Source: Rhizobium lusitanum (GTDB lineage Bacteria; Pseudomonadota; Alphaproteobacteria; Rhizobiales; Rhizobiaceae). From it: a DNA stretch of 64,000 nucleotides. The translations under genes were made by a program, and so were the position numbers. Positions 15,159-24,643 of this stretch are shown here, in pieces (positions within the stretch are counted from its first letter, which is position 1; every line of letters begins with the position of its first letter). Where the stretch lies: positions 1 through 64,000 of the forward strand of contig NZ_CP050308.1 of the NCBI RefSeq assembly GCF_014189535.1, written 5' to 3'. The notes under the pieces are model-generated. The model was not told the origin of the DNA, searched no databases, and was given only the letters and a program-made list of their open reading frames with translations.

Positions 15159-17827
15159 TCTGCACTCTTCTTCGTTGTCTTCGCCTTGGAGGCTGCTTTG
15201 GCCTTCGGCTTGGCAGTGGTCTTCGTCGTCTTGCTGGCGGCCGCTGCCGTCTTGGTTTTAGCCTTGGCGGGCGCTCTGGCCGGCTTCCCGCCGCCGGACT
15301 TGCCGGCCTTGGCAACGATCAGCGCAAGCGCTTCTTCAACCGTGATCGCCTGCGGATCAGAGCCCTTTGGCAGTGTGGCGTTGACCTTGCCCCAGTTGAC
15401 ATAGGGTCCGTATTTGCCATCGCGAACCGTAATCGAGCCGCCGCCGTCAGGATGGGCGCCGAGATCCTTCAAGGCCGCCGGCGTGCCGCGTCCACCGCCT
15501 GGTCCCTTGCTCTGCTTTTCAGCAATAACGGTGACGGCGCGGTTGAGGCCGACAGTGAAGACGTCTTCCACTGTCTCGAGATTGGCATAGCTGCCGTCAT
15601 GCAGCAGGAACGGTCCGTAACGACCGATGCCCGACGAGATCATCTTGCCGCTTTCGGGATGCTTGCCGATATCGCGCGGAAGCGAGATCAGCGCCATGGC
15701 CTTTTCATAGTCGATTTCTTCCGGCTTCCAGCCCTTCGGCAACGAGGCGCGCTTGGCTTCCTTGCCGTCGCCGCGCTGGATATAGGGTCCGAAACGGCCG
15801 GAGCGCAGCGTCAGTTCCTCGTTGGTCACAGGATCAGTGCCGAGCGCCTTCGGTTCGTTCAGTCCTGAGGACTCGGCTTCCGTGCCGCCTTCCGAGGAAA
15901 GCTGGCGCGTATAGTTGCATTCCGGATAGTTGGAGCAGCCGACGAAGGCGCCATACTTGCCGAGCTTCAGCGACAGGTTGCCGGTGCCGCAGACCTGGCA
16001 GATGCGCGGATCGCTGTCATCCTCGCGCTTGGGGAAGACGAGCGGTGCCAATGCCTCATTCAGCGCGTCGAGCACGTTGGTGACGCGCAACTCCTTGGTG
16101 TCCTCGATCTGGGCGAAGAAGTCGCGCCAGAAATCGCGCAACACGTCCTTCCAGTTCAATTCGCCGGCCGAGATCCGATCGAGCTTCTCTTCGAGATCGG
16201 CGGTGAAATCGTATTCGACGTATTTGGTGAAGAAGCTTTCGAGAAAGGCGGTCACCAGCCGGCCCTTGGCCTGTGGCAGCAGCCTGCGCTTGTCGATGGT
16301 CACATAGTCGCGGTCGCGCAGCGTCGCCAGCGTCGCCGCGTAGGTCGACGGGCGGCCGATGCCGAGTTCTTCCATCTTCTTGATCAGCGACGCCTCAGAA
16401 TAGCGCGGTGGCGGTTCGGTGAAATGCTGCGTCGAGTTGATCTTCTGCTTGGCGAGGTTTTCGCGCGCATTGATTTCGGGCAGACGGCCATCTTCGTCGT
16501 CGGCATCGTCGCTCTGCTCGCCGTCTTCCTTCTGGTCCGTATAAGCGGCGATGAAGCCGTCGAAGCGGATCACGGAGCCGACTGCGCGCAGTCCGGCCTT
16601 CTGGCCGGCTTTATCGGCCAGGATTTCGACTGTGGTCCGCTCGATCTCGGCGGACGCCATCTGGCTGGCGATGGCACGCTTCCAGATCAGGTCATAGAGT
16701 CTAAGCTGATCGGCATCGACGAATTTGCGGACGCGATCGGGTATGCGATCGAAATCCGTCGGGCGGATTGCTTCGTGCGCTTCCTGGGCGTTCTTCGCCT
16801 TGGTCGAATAGAAGCGTGCTTTCTCCGGCAGGTAGCGGTTGCCGAACTGATCGGCGATGGCGACACGGGCCGCATCGATCGCTTCCGGCGCCATCTGCAC
16901 GCCATCCGTACGCATATAAGTAATGAGACCGACGGTCTCGCCGCCGATGTCGACACCTTCATAGAGCTTCTGCGCGACCTGCATGGTGCGCGAGGCCGAG
17001 AAGCCGAGCTTGGAGGAGGCGGCCTGCTGCAGGGTGGAGGTGGTGAAGGGCGGGCTTGGATTGCGCTTGACCGGCTTTGCCTCAACGGAGTCGACGACAT
17101 AAGACGCGCCTTCCAGCAGCGCCTTCAGATTGCCGGCCTCTTCGCCATTGCCGATAGCACGCGGCTGCAGGCGCTTGTCGGCGGCGGACACCAGCCGGGC
17201 CTCGAACTCGTCGCCGCGCGGCGTCTTCAGGATCGCCGAGAGGTTCCAGTATTCCTCAGAGATGAAGCGCTCGATCTCGGATTCGCGGTCACAAACGAGG
17301 CGAAGCGCCACCGACTGCACGCGGCCGGCTGAACGGGCGCCGGGCAGCTTGCGCCAAAGTACCGGCGACAGGTTGAAGCCGACGAGATAGTCGAGGGCGC
17401 GGCGGGCGAGATAGGCATCGACCAGCGGCACGTCGATGTCGCGCGGGTCGGCCATCGCATCGAGCACGGCCTTTTTGGTGATGGCGTTGAAGACGACGCG
17501 CTTGACGGGCTTGCCGTTGATGACGCGCTTCTTGTTGAGAAGATCGAGTACATGCCAGGAAATCGCTTCGCCTTCGCGATCCGGGTCGGTCGCGAGAAAC
17601 AGACCGTCCGCGGATTTCACCGCGTCGGCGATATCCTTCATGCGTTTTTGCGAAGCGGCGTCGACTTCCCACAGCATCTCGAAGTCCTGATCGGGCAGGA
17701 CCGATCCGTCCTTGGCGGGCAGGTCTCGCACATGGCCAAAGGAGGCAAGAACCGTATATCCGGGTCCCAGATATTTGTTGATTGTCTTGGCCTTGGCAGG
17801 CGATTCCACCACTACAACGTTCATCAT
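15155..17827 (-). CDS. topA: DNA topoisomerase I
   Basis: This type IA topoisomerase relaxes negative supercoils. The 890 residues begin with a TOPRIM domain (VVVESPAKAKTINKYLG, and ATDPDREGEAISWH with the acidic triad). The catalytic tyrosine lies in GLITYMRTDGVQM. One C-terminal CxxC zinc ribbon (CQVCGTG to CSNYPEC) is followed by three GrxGpy-type repeats (SGRFGPYIQRG, GRYGPFLLHDG, GKYGPYVNWG). The protein ends in a long Lys/Ala/Thr-rich tail, as is usual in alphaproteobacteria. Adjacent ATG codons at 17827 and 17824 leave the exact start open. rnr overlaps its stop. dprA ends 237 bases upstream on the same strand, so a separate promoter is likely. Confidence 0.97.
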   Translation of the reverse strand: MMNVVVVESPAKAKTINKYLGPGYTVLASFGHVRDLPAKDGSVLPDQDFEMLWEVDAASQKRMKDIADAVKSADGLFLATDPDREGEAISWHVLDLLNKKRVINGKPVKRVVFNAITKKAVLDAMADPRDIDVPLVDAYLARRALDYLVGFNLSPVLWRKLPGARSAGRVQSVALRLVCDRESEIERFISEEYWNLSAILKTPRGDEFEARLVSAADKRLQPRAIGNGEEAGNLKALLEGASYVVDSVEAKPVKRNPSPPFTTSTLQQAASSKLGFSASRTMQVAQKLYEGVDIGGETVGLITYMRTDGVQMAPEAIDAARVAIADQFGNRYLPEKARFYSTKAKNAQEAHEAIRPTDFDRIPDRVRKFVDADQLRLYDLIWKRAIASQMASAEIERTTVEILADKAGQKAGLRAVGSVIRFDGFIAAYTDQKEDGEQSDDADDEDGRLPEINARENLAKQKINSTQHFTEPPPRYSEASLIKKMEELGIGRPSTYAATLATLRDRDYVTIDKRRLLPQAKGRLVTAFLESFFTKYVEYDFTADLEEKLDRISAGELNWKDVLRDFWRDFFAQIEDTKELRVTNVLDALNEALAPLVFPKREDDSDPRICQVCGTGNLSLKLGKYGAFVGCSNYPECNYTRQLSSEGGTEAESSGLNEPKALGTDPVTNEELTLRSGRFGPYIQRGDGKEAKRASLPKGWKPEEIDYEKAMALISLPRDIGKHPESGKMISSGIGRYGPFLLHDGSYANLETVEDVFTVGLNRAVTVIAEKQSKGPGGGRGTPAALKDLGAHPDGGGSITVRDGKYGPYVNWGKVNATLPKGSDPQAITVEEALALIVAKAGKSGGGKPARAPAKAKTKTAAAASKTTKTTAKPKAKAASKAKTTKKSAE

Positions 17828-18064
17828 AATTCTCTGAATAAGAGGTCGCGCCGGAAAAAGGCGCGGGAGAAACCGGGTATTTTGGCTCCCCGGCCTTCCG
17901 ACATGGACAGGGAATTCGTCGCGGTCAAGAGGCGATGTCGATTTTTGCCATTGGCTCGATGTCGCGATCCCTGCCAGATGGCATCCGGGTTACATCCCGA
18001 AGAAATGCTTGCCGACGCTTCCGGCGAGCATGCAGCCATCATATCGGGATGGTCTGTCATGCTT

Positions 18065-19216
18065 TCAATCCAGCATTGAGATCGACACCAGTCCGCCGGG
18101 ATGCCGGTGCAGCCGGCCGGCCATGTCCAGTTCGAGAAGCACGGAATGGACCGAGGATACTGACAGGCCGGTGTGCCGGATGATGTCGTCGATCTCCACC
18201 GGCGTCGGTCCGAGCGCGTCGACGATCTGATCGCGGTCGGTATCGTCCGGCGGTGGCGACAACGGCTTGTCGTTCTTTTCGACCGGCGTTTCCGCAAGTT
18301 GCGAGCGAAACAGGTCGGGTTCGGCCAATGGCCGCAGCGCTTCGACGATATCCTCCGGACGGGTGACGATCATCGCGCCGTCCTTCAGCAAGCCGTTGGT
18401 ACCCTCGCAACGCGGATCGAGCGGCGAGCCGGGGACAGCAAAGACCAGCCGGCCGAATTCGCCGGCAAGGCGTGCGGTGATCAGTGAGCCGGAGCGCGTC
18501 GCAGCCTCGACCACGACGAGGCCGAGAGAAATGCCAGCGATCAGGCGATTGCGGCGCGGGAAGTCGCGTGCGCGGGGCTCCCAGCCGAACGGCATCTCGC
18601 TGACGGCAAGGCCTTTGCCGTTCCATATCTCATTCAGCAGGCCGACATTTTCCGGCGGGTAGGGTTGGTCAAGCCCGCCAGCCATGGCGGCGATCGTGCC
18701 TGTCTCAAGGCTGGCGCGGTGCGCTGCCGTATCGATGCCGCGGGCAAGACCCGAGACGACGGCGTAGCCGGCCTGGCCACAGGTGCGGGCAATCATTGCC
18801 GCGAATTTCGCGCCGCTGATCGAGGCGTTGCGCGAGCCGACGATGCCGATGGCCGGACGAACCGCCGCCGACAGGTCGCCTTTGACCGTCAGAAGCGGCG
18901 GCGCGCCGTCGATCTCTTTCAGTGCCTGCGGATAGCCCGGTTCGCCGATGCCGACAAAGCGGGCGCCGAAGCGGTGCACCGCCTCCAGTTCACGCAGCGC
19001 ATCCTGCTCGCTGGCGATGCGGATCACCCGCGTCGAGCCGCCGCGTTGCGACAGGTCCGGCAATGCGGCGAGCGCGGCTTCAGCGGAGCCATAATGCTGG
19101 ATGAGATCGCGAAAGGTCGAGGGGCCGACATTGTCGGAGCGGATGAGCCTGAGCCAGGCGATCCTTTGTTTTTCCGTCAGCGCAATTCCGGTTCGTCCTG
19201 CGCTGCCTGCGACCAT
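18065..19216 (-). CDS. dprA: DNA-processing protein DprA
   Basis: DprA (Smf) binds single-stranded DNA and loads RecA during natural transformation, and is conserved even in bacteria not known to be competent. This protein has 383 residues: an N-terminal SAM-like region, the Rossmann-fold core with VGSRNAS, SGLARGIDTAAH and FPRRNRLIAGIS, and a C-terminal winged-helix domain (TPVEIDDIIRHTGLSVSSV) of the kind seen in many DprA proteins. ATG 19214-19216 overlaps the plsY stop (TAATG), so coupling is likely. A longer upstream frame lies inside plsY and is rejected. The pyrB-pyrC-plsY-dprA order is frequent in rhizobia. Confidence 0.95.
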   Translation of the reverse strand: MVAGSAGRTGIALTEKQRIAWLRLIRSDNVGPSTFRDLIQHYGSAEAALAALPDLSQRGGSTRVIRIASEQDALRELEAVHRFGARFVGIGEPGYPQALKEIDGAPPLLTVKGDLSAAVRPAIGIVGSRNASISGAKFAAMIARTCGQAGYAVVSGLARGIDTAAHRASLETGTIAAMAGGLDQPYPPENVGLLNEIWNGKGLAVSEMPFGWEPRARDFPRRNRLIAGISLGLVVVEAATRSGSLITARLAGEFGRLVFAVPGSPLDPRCEGTNGLLKDGAMIVTRPEDIVEALRPLAEPDLFRSQLAETPVEKNDKPLSPPPDDTDRDQIVDALGPTPVEIDDIIRHTGLSVSSVHSVLLELDMAGRLHRHPGGLVSISMLD

Positions 19217-19836
19217 TACCCCTTCGCTCCGATCTTGGTTTCCGTGCCGGCGGTCAGCCGGGCAATGTTGGCCCGGTGCTTGTACCAGGAGATAACAGTC
19301 ATCAGCGCCATGGCGGCGGCGATCTTGTCGGCACCCAGTATCCACAATGCAACCGGAATGACAAGGGTTGCAACCAGTGCGGCAAGAGAGGAGTATCGCG
19401 TGGTAAAGGCTATCACCAGCCAGACGATGGCGAAGATCAATGCCATGAACGGAGCGAGGCCGAGGAGAACGCCTAAATAGGTCGCAACGCCCTTGCCGCC
19501 CTTGAACCCGATCCAGATCGGGAAGATATGACCGAGGAAGGCGGCAAAGCCGGCAAGCACGCCCGCATCCTCTCCGAAGAAGTGCGAGGCGATCAGCACG
19601 GCGACCGTGCCCTTGAAGGCGTCAAGCAACAGCGTCGCCGCCGCCAGCCCCTTGTTGCCGGTGCGCAATACATTGGTTGCGCCGATATTACCGGAGCCGA
19701 TGTTGCGCACGTCGCCGAGGCCAGCCATGCGCGTCAGAACCAGACCGAAAGGAATGGAGCCGAGCAGGTAGCCGATAATGGCTGCTGCGAGTGCAGTCTG
19801 CGAGGAGAGCTGCCATGTCCAGAATTCCGCCATCAC
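19216..19836 (-). CDS. plsY: Glycerol-3-phosphate acyltransferase PlsY
   Basis: This integral membrane enzyme transfers an acyl group from acyl-phosphate to glycerol 3-phosphate, the first step of phospholipid synthesis. The 206 residues contain about five hydrophobic helices and the three family motifs: [11 protein letters not shown], the glycine-rich [17 protein letters not shown], and the [12 protein letters not shown] loop. The length matches the family (about 200). It starts 29 bases after the pyrC stop and ends in a TAATG overlap with dprA. PlsX, which makes the acyl-phosphate, is not in this window. Confidence 0.96.
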   Translation of the reverse strand: MMAEFWTWQLSSQTALAAAIIGYLLGSIPFGLVLTRMAGLGDVRNIGSGNIGATNVLRTGNKGLAAATLLLDAFKGTVAVLIASHFFGEDAGVLAGFAAFLGHIFPIWIGFKGGKGVATYLGVLLGLAPFMALIFAIVWLVIAFTTRYSSLAALVATLVIPVALWILGADKIAAAMALMTVISWYKHRANIARLTAGTETKIGAKG

Positions 19837-19865
19837 TTCTTATTCTCCATAAGCCCTAGCTTTGC

Positions 19866-21155
19866 CTACAGACTGTGAACCAGCTTGCCCGCGACATAGG
19901 TCGCAACGGCCCGGCCGCTCATTCTTGCGTCTTCGAACGGTGTATTCTTCGAGCGCGACAGAAGCATGTCTTTGGCGACAAGCCAAGGCTCGTCGAGATC
20001 GATCAAGGCGATATCTGCCTTTGCACCGGGCTTCAGCGTACCGGCGTCAAGGCCGAAGATCTGCGCGGGCCGCGTCGACAGGGCGTCGATCAACCGCATC
20101 AGGCTGACGTGGCCGCTATGATGCAGGCGAAGTGCTGCGGCAAGCAGCGTCTCCAGCCCGATCGCGCCGTCTTCCGCTTCTCCGAAAGGCAAGCGCTTCG
20201 TGTCCACATCCTGCGGATCATGCGACGAGACGATGATGTCGATGGTGCCATCTGCCAGCGCCTCGATCATCGCCGAGCGGTCGTCTTCCGAGCGCAGTGG
20301 CGGATAGAGCTTGAAGAAGGTGCGGTATTCGCCGATGTCGTTTTCGTTCAGCGCCAGATTGTTGATCGAGATGCCGCAGGTGACTTTCGCGCCGCGCGAG
20401 CGGGCGAGGCGGATGGCCTCCGCCGATTCCGGCACCGAGATCATCGCCGCGTGATAGTGGCTGCGCGTCAGGGCGGCGATCCTGAGATCGCGCTCGAGCG
20501 GAATGAGTTCGGCTTCTTTCGGAATGCCGGAAAGGCCGAGCCAGCTCGCAAACAGCCCCTCATGCATGACACCGTTGGCGCCGAGGTATTTGTCGCGGGT
20601 CTCGCAGGAAATGACGGCGCCGAACTCACGCGCGTAAGTCATGATCCGACGCAGAACCTGCGTGTCGTGGACGCCGGAATGCGCATCGGTAAAGACGACC
20701 GCGCCGGCTTCGCGCAGGAGGCCGATTTCCGTCATCTCTTCGCCGGCGAGGCCCTTGGTGAGTGCCGCTGCCGGATAGACATTGACGACAGCCGTGTCGC
20801 GCGCCGTCTTCTTGACGAATTCGACCAGCGCGATGTCGTCGATGATCGGATCGGTGTCAGGCATCATAATGAATGAGGTAACGCCGCCGGCTGCCGCCGC
20901 GCGGCTTGCCGAGGCGATGGTCTCGCGGTGCTCGCCGCCGGGCTCGCCGACATGCACGCGGGCATCGACCAGGCCGGGAACGGCGACGAGGCCCGTACAA
21001 TCCCGTACTTGGGCACCCTTCGGCGCGGCCTGGGCTTTCGCATCCTTGCCGGCAGCGAGGATGATGCCGTTTTCGACGATGATCGTGCCGACCTCATCGA
21101 GATTGCGCGAGGGGTCGATGATGCGGACGTTCTGGAGGACGATCGAGTTGCTCAT
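19866..21155 (-). CDS. pyrC: Dihydroorotase-like protein, probably not catalytic (PyrC'/PyrX type)
   Basis: The 429-residue protein aligns throughout with class I dihydroorotases ([45 protein letters not shown]) and overlaps pyrB by four bases (ATGA). However, residues known to bind zinc or to catalyse are changed. The first His of the HxH pair is Arg66, the His of HxED is Ser183 (with Thr186 for Asp), the His of the HxxHxS strand is Met238, and the catalytic Asp of TDH is Ser311. Pseudomonas has an inactive PyrC' that forms a dodecamer with PyrB and is needed for its activity. By analogy this gene is probably structural, with an active dihydroorotase elsewhere in the genome. Confidence 0.88.
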   Translation of the reverse strand: MSNSIVLQNVRIIDPSRNLDEVGTIIVENGIILAAGKDAKAQAAPKGAQVRDCTGLVAVPGLVDARVHVGEPGGEHRETIASASRAAAAGGVTSFIMMPDTDPIIDDIALVEFVKKTARDTAVVNVYPAAALTKGLAGEEMTEIGLLREAGAVVFTDAHSGVHDTQVLRRIMTYAREFGAVISCETRDKYLGANGVMHEGLFASWLGLSGIPKEAELIPLERDLRIAALTRSHYHAAMISVPESAEAIRLARSRGAKVTCGISINNLALNENDIGEYRTFFKLYPPLRSEDDRSAMIEALADGTIDIIVSSHDPQDVDTKRLPFGEAEDGAIGLETLLAAALRLHHSGHVSLMRLIDALSTRPAQIFGLDAGTLKPGAKADIALIDLDEPWLVAKDMLLSRSKNTPFEDARMSGRAVATYVAGKLVHSL

Positions 21156-22108
21156 GCTCCAGCTCCCTCGCTACGCGGCCCCTGGTTTTGCGAGATCAAC
21201 AGCGTCTCCATGACCGCCATACGCACCGCGACGCCCATTTCCACCTGCTCAGCGATGACGCTCTGCGGGCCGTCGGCAACTTCGGAGGCAATTTCGACAC
21301 CACGGTTCATCGGACCGGGATGCATGACCAGCGCATCCTCCTTGGCCGCCTTCAGCGTCTCGGCATCGAGACCATAGAAGCGATAATATTCGCGCACCGA
21401 CGGCACGAAAGCGCCGGACATGCGCTCGCGCTGCAAACGCAGCATCATTACCACGTCTGCGTCCTTCAGCCCTTCCTTCATCGAATGGAAGACTTCAACG
21501 CCCATATCCGCGATCCCGGCGGGCAGGAGCGTGGCGGGCGCCACGACCCGGACCCGCGCGCCCATGGCGTTCAGCAGCAGAATGTTGGAACGGGCAACAC
21601 GCGAATGCAGCACGTCGCCGCAGATCGCCACGATAATGCGCGATAGCTTGCCCTTGGCGCGGCGGATGGTCAGTGCGTCGAGCAGGGCCTGTGTCGGATG
21701 CTCGTGCTGGCCGTCGCCGGCGTTGACGACGGAGCAGGAAACTTTCTGGGCGAGCAGAGCGGCGGCACCGGCGCTGGAATGGCGGATGACCAGCACGTCC
21801 GGGCGCATGGCGTTCAGCGTCATCGCTGTGTCGATGAGCGTCTCGCCCTTCTTCACCGAGGAGTTGCCGACCGACATGTTCATGACGTCGGCGCCGAGCC
21901 GTTTGCCGGCCAGCTCGAAAGAGGCTTGCGTGCGGGTCGATGCCTCGAAAAAGAGATTGATCTGCGTCAGCCCGCGAAGCGTCGATGTCTTCTTTTCGCG
22001 CTGACGGCTGATCTTCACCGCGTCGTCGGCCTTGTCGAGAAGATAGGTGATATCTTGCTCGGTGAGGCCCTTGATGCCGATGAGGTGGCGGTGGGGAAAG
22101 AAGACCAT
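21152..22108 (-). CDS. pyrB: Aspartate carbamoyltransferase catalytic subunit
   Basis: This enzyme condenses carbamoyl phosphate with aspartate, the first committed step of pyrimidine synthesis. The 318 residues show the carbamoyl-phosphate loop STRT at 57-60 ([13 protein letters not shown]), [10 protein letters not shown], the HPTQALLD segment, and MLRLQRERM and [11 protein letters not shown] in the aspartate domain. Length is typical of the catalytic chain. No regulatory pyrI follows; instead the dihydroorotase-like gene overlaps its stop. This is the arrangement of class A ATCases that need a DHO-like partner. Starting at ATG 22108, it is the first gene of the pyrB-pyrC-plsY-dprA unit and divergent from the acyl-CoA dehydrogenase gene across 182 bp. 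Confidence 0.96.
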   Translation of the reverse strand: MVFFPHRHLIGIKGLTEQDITYLLDKADDAVKISRQREKKTSTLRGLTQINLFFEASTRTQASFELAGKRLGADVMNMSVGNSSVKKGETLIDTAMTLNAMRPDVLVIRHSSAGAAALLAQKVSCSVVNAGDGQHEHPTQALLDALTIRRAKGKLSRIIVAICGDVLHSRVARSNILLLNAMGARVRVVAPATLLPAGIADMGVEVFHSMKEGLKDADVVMMLRLQRERMSGAFVPSVREYYRFYGLDAETLKAAKEDALVMHPGPMNRGVEIASEVADGPQSVIAEQVEMGVAVRMAVMETLLISQNQGPRSEGAGA

Positions 22109-22290
22109 GAAGCTGCCCTCTGGATTTCGTCAGGGCGTCTATAAAGAGGGAGCGCCTCAGGGGCAAGCACGGGCTTTGGATAAGCGCATTTGTTCCCCAT
22201 GCAATTTGATTCGAATCTCGTTACAGCGCTAATCTCAAAAGCCGAAACTTCCGGTTTCCTTTTGCAATCCTCATGCTCTAAAAGCGAAAT

Positions 22291-23949
22291 ATGACCCAAT
22301 CGACCCGGAATGACGATACATTTGCCGAACTGAACCAGCCGAGCCTCTGGTCCGGAATCAATGCCTATCGCTCCGATCCGCTTATTGTCGATCTGACCTC
22401 CAACCTGCCGCGCTCGACGCGTGAAGACCTGGAGCAGATGGGCCGCTACGTCACCTCGCACGAGGCGCAGGAGCTGGCGCGCATGGCGAACCAGGGTACG
22501 CCGCAACTGCGCACGCATGGCCCGCGCGGCGAGCGATTGGACGTGGTCGAATTCCATCCGGCCTGGCACGCGCTGATGCGCCGCTCGATGTCGGCGGGCC
22601 TGCATTCCTCGATCTGGGATGCCCAGGCCGATCCGGACGCGAAAGGCCAGTCGCACAAGGTCCGCGCCGCCCGTTTCTACCTGACGGCGCAACTCGAATG
22701 CGGCCATCTCTGCCCGCTTACCATGACCAGCGCCTCGGTCGCCGCGATGATGGCGTCGCCGGCCGTCCAGAAGGATTGGGCACCAAAGGTTCTGTCGCGC
22801 AAATATGATTCGTCCAACAAGCCGGCCATGCAGAAATCCGCCGTCACCATCGGCATGGGCATGACGGAAAAGCAGGGCGGCACGGATGTGCGCGCCAACA
22901 AGACGACGGCCGACAAGGTCAGCGACGGCATCTACCGGCTCTCTGGCCACAAATGGTTCATGTCGGCGCCGATGAGCGATGCCTTCATCATGCTGGCGCA
23001 GACCAAGGACGGCATGGGCTGCTTCCTGGTGCCGCGCCTGCTCGAGGACGGCTCCGCCAACGGCCTGCAATTCCAGCGGCTGAAGGACAAGCTCGGTAAT
23101 CGCTCGAATGCCTCGTCCGAGGTCGAGTTCAGCGATACTTTCGGCTTTCTGCTCGGGGCTCCCGATGGCGGCATCCGCACCATTCTCGACATGGTGACGC
23201 TGACTCGCCTCGATTGCGCATTGGCCTCCGCCGGTATCATGCGGGCCTCGCTCGCCGAGGCCGTACACCATACGCGCGGCCGTAGCGTCTTCGGCAAGAC
23301 GCTGGTCCAGCAGCCGATCATGACGCGCGTGCTTGCCGACATGGCGCTCGATGTCGCGGCAGCGACTGCGCTTGCCTTCCGCCTGGCGGAATCCTTCGAC
23401 AAGGCAAGCAGCAGCAGCGAAGACGCCGCCTATGCCCGCGTCATGACGCCGGTTGCCAAATACTGGTGCTGCAAGATCGCGCCCGCGCTGATCTACGAGG
23501 CAATGGAGTGCATCGGCGGCAGCGGCTATATCGAGGAACGCCCGATCGCCCGGCATTACCGCGAAGCACCGGTCAATGCGATCTGGGAAGGCTCCGGCAA
23601 TGTCATGGCGCTCGACCTGCTGCGCGTGCTGAACCGGGGCAGGGACCTGTTCGAAACCGTCTTTGCCGGTCTTGCCCGCGATCTCGGTCCGGCCGGCAAG
23701 AAGACCATCGACGTGCTCCGCGCCGCGATGGCGCTTTGCGAGCAGGACGAGGGCGCCGCCCGTCTGCTGATCGAGCAGATGGCGCTCGCTGCCGGTGCAG
23801 CCGAGCTTTATCGACTGGGTGCAGGCAAGATCGCCGACGCCTTCATCGAAACCCGCCTGGCCGGTGGCTGGCGCTCCACCTACGGTATGCTGGATGCGCG
23901 GTTCGATGCGAGCTACATCGTCGATCTGCTGTATCCGCCGGCGACTTAG
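22291..23949 (+). CDS. Acyl-CoA dehydrogenase family protein, AidB-like
   Basis: The 552-residue flavoprotein resembles E. coli AidB (541 residues), an acyl-CoA dehydrogenase homologue induced by alkylation. The N-terminal AidB-type segment (FAELNQPSLWSGINAYRSDP) is followed by the flavin-binding region (TEKQGGTDVRANKT, SGHKWFMSAPMSDAF). A four-helix C domain ends its core with IGGSGYIEERPIARHYREA and VNAIWEGSGNVMALDLLR. Whether it has dehydrogenase activity or protects DNA cannot be told from sequence. It is divergent from pyrB and nearly abuts the convergent vapC (15 bases between stops). No SOS or Ada-like operator was noticed upstream. Confidence 0.9.
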   Translation: MTQSTRNDDTFAELNQPSLWSGINAYRSDPLIVDLTSNLPRSTREDLEQMGRYVTSHEAQELARMANQGTPQLRTHGPRGERLDVVEFHPAWHALMRRSMSAGLHSSIWDAQADPDAKGQSHKVRAARFYLTAQLECGHLCPLTMTSASVAAMMASPAVQKDWAPKVLSRKYDSSNKPAMQKSAVTIGMGMTEKQGGTDVRANKTTADKVSDGIYRLSGHKWFMSAPMSDAFIMLAQTKDGMGCFLVPRLLEDGSANGLQFQRLKDKLGNRSNASSEVEFSDTFGFLLGAPDGGIRTILDMVTLTRLDCALASAGIMRASLAEAVHHTRGRSVFGKTLVQQPIMTRVLADMALDVAAATALAFRLAESFDKASSSSEDAAYARVMTPVAKYWCCKIAPALIYEAMECIGGSGYIEERPIARHYREAPVNAIWEGSGNVMALDLLRVLNRGRDLFETVFAGLARDLGPAGKKTIDVLRAAMALCEQDEGAARLLIEQMALAAGAAELYRLGAGKIADAFIETRLAGGWRSTYGMLDARFDASYIVDLLYPPAT

Positions 23950-23964
23950 GGCGCCGGGTTGGAT

Positions 23965-24363
23965 TTATAGGGCGATTTGAAGACCGAGATGTTCGCACAT
24001 CGGATCGAAATCCCGGTCATCGTGGAGAAGGGTATGGCCTTCCTCGATGCAGAACGTACCGATGATGACGTCTATGGTTTTGCGCACCGTAATTCCCTGT
24101 GCACGTAGCAGGCGATAATTGCGTGCAGCCTTGACGGCAAGCCCATCGTTCAACATCGGTCGAATGGTAAATTGGCGAAGGTTTCGTTCGATCAATGTCG
24201 CCTGTCGCTCGCCTCGGGCACCTTGAAGAACCTCAAGAAGAATCAGGTCTCCGACCAGAATATCGGGAGGCCCCGCGGTGAGTATGTTTCGCAAACGAAG
24301 CACGGCTTCCGTCTCCGTTGCGCGTAAAAGCGAAATCCAAACAGAACTATCGACAACGATCAC
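23965..24363 (-). CDS. vapC: VapC-family PIN-domain toxin
   Basis: The 132-residue PIN-domain protein is a probable site-specific ribonuclease toxin. The acidic residues that bind Mg2+ are in place: Asp5 in VIVVDSSVW, a Glu in LILLEVLQG, Asp in KTIDVIIG, and Asp in LLHDDRDFDPM. GTG 24363 is chosen as the start because it overlaps the vapB stop by four bases (GTGA), the standard arrangement, and places Asp5 where the family has it. A longer frame upstream lies inside vapB. It is the distal gene of the vapBC pair and convergent with the aidB-like gene. The RNA target is not predictable. Confidence 0.9.
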   Translation of the reverse strand: MIVVDSSVWISLLRATETEAVLRLRNILTAGPPDILVGDLILLEVLQGARGERQATLIERNLRQFTIRPMLNDGLAVKAARNYRLLRAQGITVRKTIDVIIGTFCIEEGHTLLHDDRDFDPMCEHLGLQIAL

Positions 24364-24560
24364 GTTTGCCGATCTCTGCGCATTTCGTCGAGATCGCCTT
24401 CCCAACCAAGCCCAGCAAGGTGGTCGAGGGCTTTTTTCTGGCGATGCCAGCGAACGACGCTCCGCAGAGCTTCTTCCACGGTCGCCTTTTTCGTCGACTG
24501 TCCTGTTGCAGTCATCGCTTCCGCGATCAATGCGTCGTCAATGTCTATGTTCGTTCGCAT
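24360..24560 (-). CDS. vapB: VapB-family antitoxin
   Basis: This 66-residue protein begins MRTNIDIDDALIAEAM, the ribbon-helix-helix-like start of the DUF2191 (VapB) antitoxins, followed by TKKATVEEALRSVV and an acidic C-terminal region that would wrap the toxin. ATG 24560 fits the family start; a second ATG two codons upstream (24566) is possible. It overlaps vapC by GTGA, so toxin and antitoxin are translated together. An inverted repeat lies just upstream of its start. VapB usually represses its own operon, and that repeat is the natural operator. Confidence 0.9.
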   Translation of the reverse strand: MRTNIDIDDALIAEAMTATGQSTKKATVEEALRSVVRWHRQKKALDHLAGLGWEGDLDEMRRDRQT

Positions 24561-24571
24561 TTGCAATCTCG

Positions 24572-24599
24572 TGTGTATGTCGATAAGAAATGATACACA
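24572..24599. promoter_or_regulatory. Putative vapBC operator (inverted repeat)
   Basis: TGTGTAT (24572-24578) and ATACACA (24593-24599) are perfect inverted copies separated by 14 bases. The repeat sits 12 bases upstream of the vapB ATG. Spacing and position suit binding of a VapB dimer or a VapBC complex across the promoter. The site is seen directly; its use as operator is inferred. Confidence 0.55.
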
Positions 24600-24643
24600 T
24601 CAGCCCACGAAATGTAAACGCGAAAGCAGTTATTGAGGCTCCC

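Noticed and set aside
22015..23556. 513-codon minus-strand open frame opposite the aidB-like gene
   Set aside because: It overlaps both pyrB and the aidB-like gene in the wrong frame. Its composition is typical of antisense reading of GC-rich genes.
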